From: Saprospiraceae bacterium
Lineage (GTDB): Bacteria > Bacteroidota > Bacteroidia > Chitinophagales > Saprospiraceae
Assembly (NCBI GenBank): GCA_028285545.1
Contig: JANQPA010000075.1
Location: 1-64,000 of the forward strand
DNA: 64,000 bases
Reading direction: 5' to 3'
Position numbers and translations under genes: made by a program
Notes under the pieces: generated by a model
The model's input: the letters and a program-made list of their open reading frames with translations, nothing else
Told to the model about the DNA's origin: nothing
Database searches by the model: none
Shown here: one piece after another, positions 61,650 through 64,000 of the stretch
Numbering within the stretch: position 1 is the first letter of the stretch
Layout: each line of letters begins with the position of its first letter

Positions 61650-63269
61650 TTAAAATCGTTTAATAATTCTTGTATTAAATCGGTGGTATACTTTATTAGA
61701 ATTGTCAAACACTCCTTCATAAAAGAGGTGGATGGACATATTTTTTTGTACTCTAAAGGAGACATTGGCACCTGCTATATTTTGATCCAAAACCCGATCT
61801 CCCACCAAATATTTATAATCTACCCAACGGTAATAAGCCTCCACATCCACCTTATTACGGATGATACTTTTTGATAATCGAAGGCCAAAAATCTTACTAT
61901 TGAGAAAGTCTGTTTTTAATAAATTCGCCCGGAGAGTGGCCCTGGCATTTATAAATGGCACTTTGCTGAAACTAACATGTCCATTGAGGTTTTGGGAGGG
62001 GTTTTTGCTGCTTTTCTGGAATCTAAAACCTGTATTGACTCCCCAGGAAATATATTTAGTGGCCCGATGGCTAATTCCAAACCGAAATCCCTGCCTGGTT
62101 TCATCCTCTATTAACTGATCAATAAAATTTTTATAGGATTCGTAGTAAATGATATTTCTCCGATTATCATAAGACATGGATAAGCGTAGCTTTCTACTCA
62201 TACGGTATCGCACAGAGACATATAGATTGGTAAGTTTGGCGGTGTTTTTTACTTGCTCATTGATGTTTTCAAATAAATCCAGTTCAAAAGAACCGAAAAG
62301 ATTCAGGTTTTTTGCCAAATTACTGGAGTGCTGAAAATAGGCAAACCTCCGATCGGTATTACCGCTGTTCATTTGATTGATTAAACCAAGGGTTGTAGTG
62401 CTTGTAATGGATGGATCAATAGAGGTAATACTTGCATATGCCCCAAATTGTAGGAGGTTCAAATTAAGACCATAATCCTGAAAATCCGGACGGGTGCCAG
62501 CAATAAACCCTAAACTTATATTCCCAAAGCCTTTTTCAAACTGCAAGCCATCAATAGCTCCCATACTGGAAAATTTGGGATTTATCTTTCTTCCAAATGT
62601 CAAATGGGTGGATCTGTTAAACTCATATTTTGCCGACAAAGAATAAACTTTTAAAGCATCTGCAAAATTGATGGAATCATTGAGTTGATGTCGAAAGGTA
62701 ACATAACTGTCTACTGATAATTTAGAGTTATTTAAATGCTGTGCTCTCAAAGAAAAAGCATAGCGCATTCGAGTGGCATTATTATAGCCTGAAAAATTAT
62801 TATAGGAAGCAGCTGAAATACGACCTCTGATTTTTTCTTTAAATAAAATCTCTTCCAAAGGATCATCTTCTTCAGGTTTGACAACTGGATCATTATTAAT
62901 TTCTAGCCTAGGATTTACTCGTGCAGGTTGGGAAGTTTCTTCTTTCACAACAGGCTTGGAGGCAGGAATAAAAACCTGGGCAAACAAGCGGTCATTTACC
63001 ACTAATTTGATGTTACCTATTGGAGTACATACCGTAGAGGAAGAGGATTTATTTTCTACAAGTAAAGCTGAAATCAATTGTCCTTCTTGCCTCATAAACA
63101 AAGTATCGCCCTTATTAATTTTCTCAGTCGAAGTGAACTTGACATATACATTTTTGGAAGAAAGGAAAGAGACTGTTCCTTCCAGCAATTCACTTTTATT
63201 TAAGTCCTGTGCCTTGCATAGGATCACAGAAAAAAGTAATAGAAACATCAAAAAACTTTGCTTCATCAT
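61650..63269 (-). CDS. Outer-membrane beta-barrel protein beside multihaem cytochrome
   Basis: A 539-residue protein with signal peptide (LMFLLLFSVILCKAQ). Residues about 25-100 form a small SH3-like beta domain (FLSSKNVYVKFTSTEKINKG; GDTLFMRQEG). After an acidic linker (PEEDDPLEEI) come some 380 residues of alternating polar/aromatic strands (RYAFSLRAQHLNNSKLSVDS; FGRKINPKFSSMG; SVRYRMSRKLRLSMSYDNRR) ending HRFNTRIIKRF, typical of a transmembrane barrel. I do not recognise the family. It starts 37 bp after the multihaem cytochrome gene, so it may be the porin-like partner of that cytochrome; this is inference. Confidence 0.75.
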   Translation of the reverse strand: MMKQSFLMFLLLFSVILCKAQDLNKSELLEGTVSFLSSKNVYVKFTSTEKINKGDTLFMRQEGQLISALLVENKSSSSTVCTPIGNIKLVVNDRLFAQVFIPASKPVVKEETSQPARVNPRLEINNDPVVKPEEDDPLEEILFKEKIRGRISAASYNNFSGYNNATRMRYAFSLRAQHLNNSKLSVDSYVTFRHQLNDSINFADALKVYSLSAKYEFNRSTHLTFGRKINPKFSSMGAIDGLQFEKGFGNISLGFIAGTRPDFQDYGLNLNLLQFGAYASITSIDPSITSTTTLGLINQMNSGNTDRRFAYFQHSSNLAKNLNLFGSFELDLFENINEQVKNTAKLTNLYVSVRYRMSRKLRLSMSYDNRRNIIYYESYKNFIDQLIEDETRQGFRFGISHRATKYISWGVNTGFRFQKSSKNPSQNLNGHVSFSKVPFINARATLRANLLKTDFLNSKIFGLRLSKSIIRNKVDVEAYYRWVDYKYLVGDRVLDQNIAGANVSFRVQKNMSIHLFYEGVFDNSNKVYHRFNTRIIKRF

Positions 63270-63305
63270 TTTGGCTTTGGCAATGGGGGATTGCGTTTTA
63301 GAATT

Positions 63306-64000
63306 TTATTCCTCTCCATTTGGATGACAGGCAAAACAGGCATTACTCTCATATCTATAATCTCTGACATCGTCATGTTCGTCTGCTAAATCATTCGGAT
63401 CATTATGTTCATGACAGTCAATACAACTGAAAGCAGTGAAATTACCGGGTATAGTATGGCATTCTGTACAATCAGTCCATGCACCTTTATGAGTACCGCT
63501 GTAAATTGGAAAATACATTCCATCATGGTCAAAATCGGCTGGCTCCCAGGCTTCTTCGCTATGACATTCTGTACAATCTTTGGGGAAATTTGCAGACACA
63601 TGATTTGGATCAAAAGCATTCAGGTAATCGTTTTGATGGCATCCGAAACAAGTAGTAGGAGTGTTCGTAAAAGTACTGTTATGGCAAGCCGCACAATTAT
63701 TGGCAATTTCAGCATGAGCCCCCCTAAGCACATAATATCTATCATGATCTGGAAACGTAGCTGGCATCCAGTCTGGATCCGTAGTATGGCAGCGAGCACA
63801 ATCCATAGAAAATCCTAAATTTTGATGATCCGGGCTTTTTGTTTGTTCAAAATCTGTAGTATGACAAGCTGCACAATCGGTAGGGGTACCTGCAAAACCA
63901 TTGGCATGGCAGCTTTTACAATCGACGCTTATGTGAGCTCCTGTAAGCGGAAAATTAGTTCGATTATGATCAAAATTATCGTTTTCACTCCCTGTTGGGT
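63306..64000 (-). CDS. Multihaem c-type cytochrome (5' end beyond window)
   Basis: At least 231 residues of a protein whose start is outside the window; the frame stays open through 64000, so the internal ATG near 63806 is not its start. Nine CXXCH haem-binding motifs are visible (CKSCH, CAACH, CARCH, CAACH, CFGCH, CTECH, CTECH, CIDCH, CFACH), one per ~24 residues, interspersed with His residues in motifs such as DHNRTNFPLTGAH and PDHDRYYVLRGAH that could serve as second axial ligands. This is a class III/octahaem-like electron-transfer protein, presumably periplasmic or outer-surface. It leads the barrel and lipoprotein genes, with CcsBA further downstream. Confidence 0.93.
   Translation of the reverse strand, partial: PTGSENDNFDHNRTNFPLTGAHISVDCKSCHANGFAGTPTDCAACHTTDFEQTKSPDHQNLGFSMDCARCHTTDPDWMPATFPDHDRYYVLRGAHAEIANNCAACHNSTFTNTPTTCFGCHQNDYLNAFDPNHVSANFPKDCTECHSEEAWEPADFDHDGMYFPIYSGTHKGAWTDCTECHTIPGNFTAFSCIDCHEHNDPNDLADEHDDVRDYRYESNACFACHPNGEE

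Overview
The window is chromosomal DNA from a Bacteroidota bacterium, most likely a Saprospiria-type (Lewinella/Haliscomenobacter-like) or similar gliding marine or soil lineage. The basis is low-GC DNA, two surface or secreted proteins with type IX secretion (T9SS) C-terminal sorting domains plus the tail of a third, giant periplasmic-propeller (Reg_prop/Y_Y_Y) sensor kinases, a SusC-like/OMP_b-brl TonB receptor, DUF2911, and PadR-linked FtsX permeases with an N-terminal prefix domain. The phylum call is strong; the class call is inference. No rRNA, tRNA, CRISPR array or intact insertion sequence was seen.

Region 1 (1-10.8 kb) is a signalling and surface-protein locus. It runs: tail of a T9SS protein; a 1175-residue propeller histidine kinase; a REC-HisKA-HATPase-REC-AraC hybrid regulator; then a 1350-residue T9SS protein built from nine ~76-residue HYR-like repeats. 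The sorting domains of the first and last proteins are almost identical, and the gaps hold decayed scraps of a sorting domain and of an AraC helix-turn-helix. The locus therefore seems to have grown by duplication and then partly decayed.

Region 2 (10.8-29.3 kb) is a run of exported catabolic or scavenging proteins: S33-type lipoprotein hydrolase, Asp-box/VPS10-like propeller protein, N-acyl-D-amino-acid deacylase-like lipoprotein, TonB-dependent receptor, erythromycin-esterase-like protein, NTF2-like protein, exported amidohydrolase, TolB-propeller/CehA-type metallohydrolase, DUF2911-TPR protein, and a secreted PGRP-type amidase with a T9SS tail.

Region 3 (29.5-38.4 kb) holds two divergent PadR-regulator/FtsX-permease operons with three permeases. 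A third PadR-permease pair lies at 54.4-57.3 kb. No ATPase subunit is encoded nearby. Region 4 (38.4-47.3 kb) has an IorAB-type molybdenum hydroxylase, a six-hairpin glycosidase, and a LytTR/LytS-type two-component pair with a periplasmic propeller. Region 5 (47.5-54.1 kb) has an ArsM-like methyltransferase, a TlpA-like/DsbD-alpha-like lipoprotein pair, a hypothetical exported protein, DUF5995, a leucine-rich-repeat protein and a PQQ-propeller protein. Region 6 (57.4-64 kb) is a cytochrome cluster: a multihaem c-type cytochrome (nine CXXCH visible, running off the window), an outer-membrane barrel protein, an OB-fold lipoprotein, and a fused ResB-CcsA haem-attachment protein.

The most distinctive non-coding signal is a family of ~26-bp palindromes with half-site ACATGTCAT, present in at least ten good copies between genes. 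Some copies look like terminators, some come in clusters, one contains the start codon of a glycosidase gene, and one is extended to a 58-bp perfect palindrome. Separate dyads and direct repeats lie in front of each PadR operon and are plausible operators.
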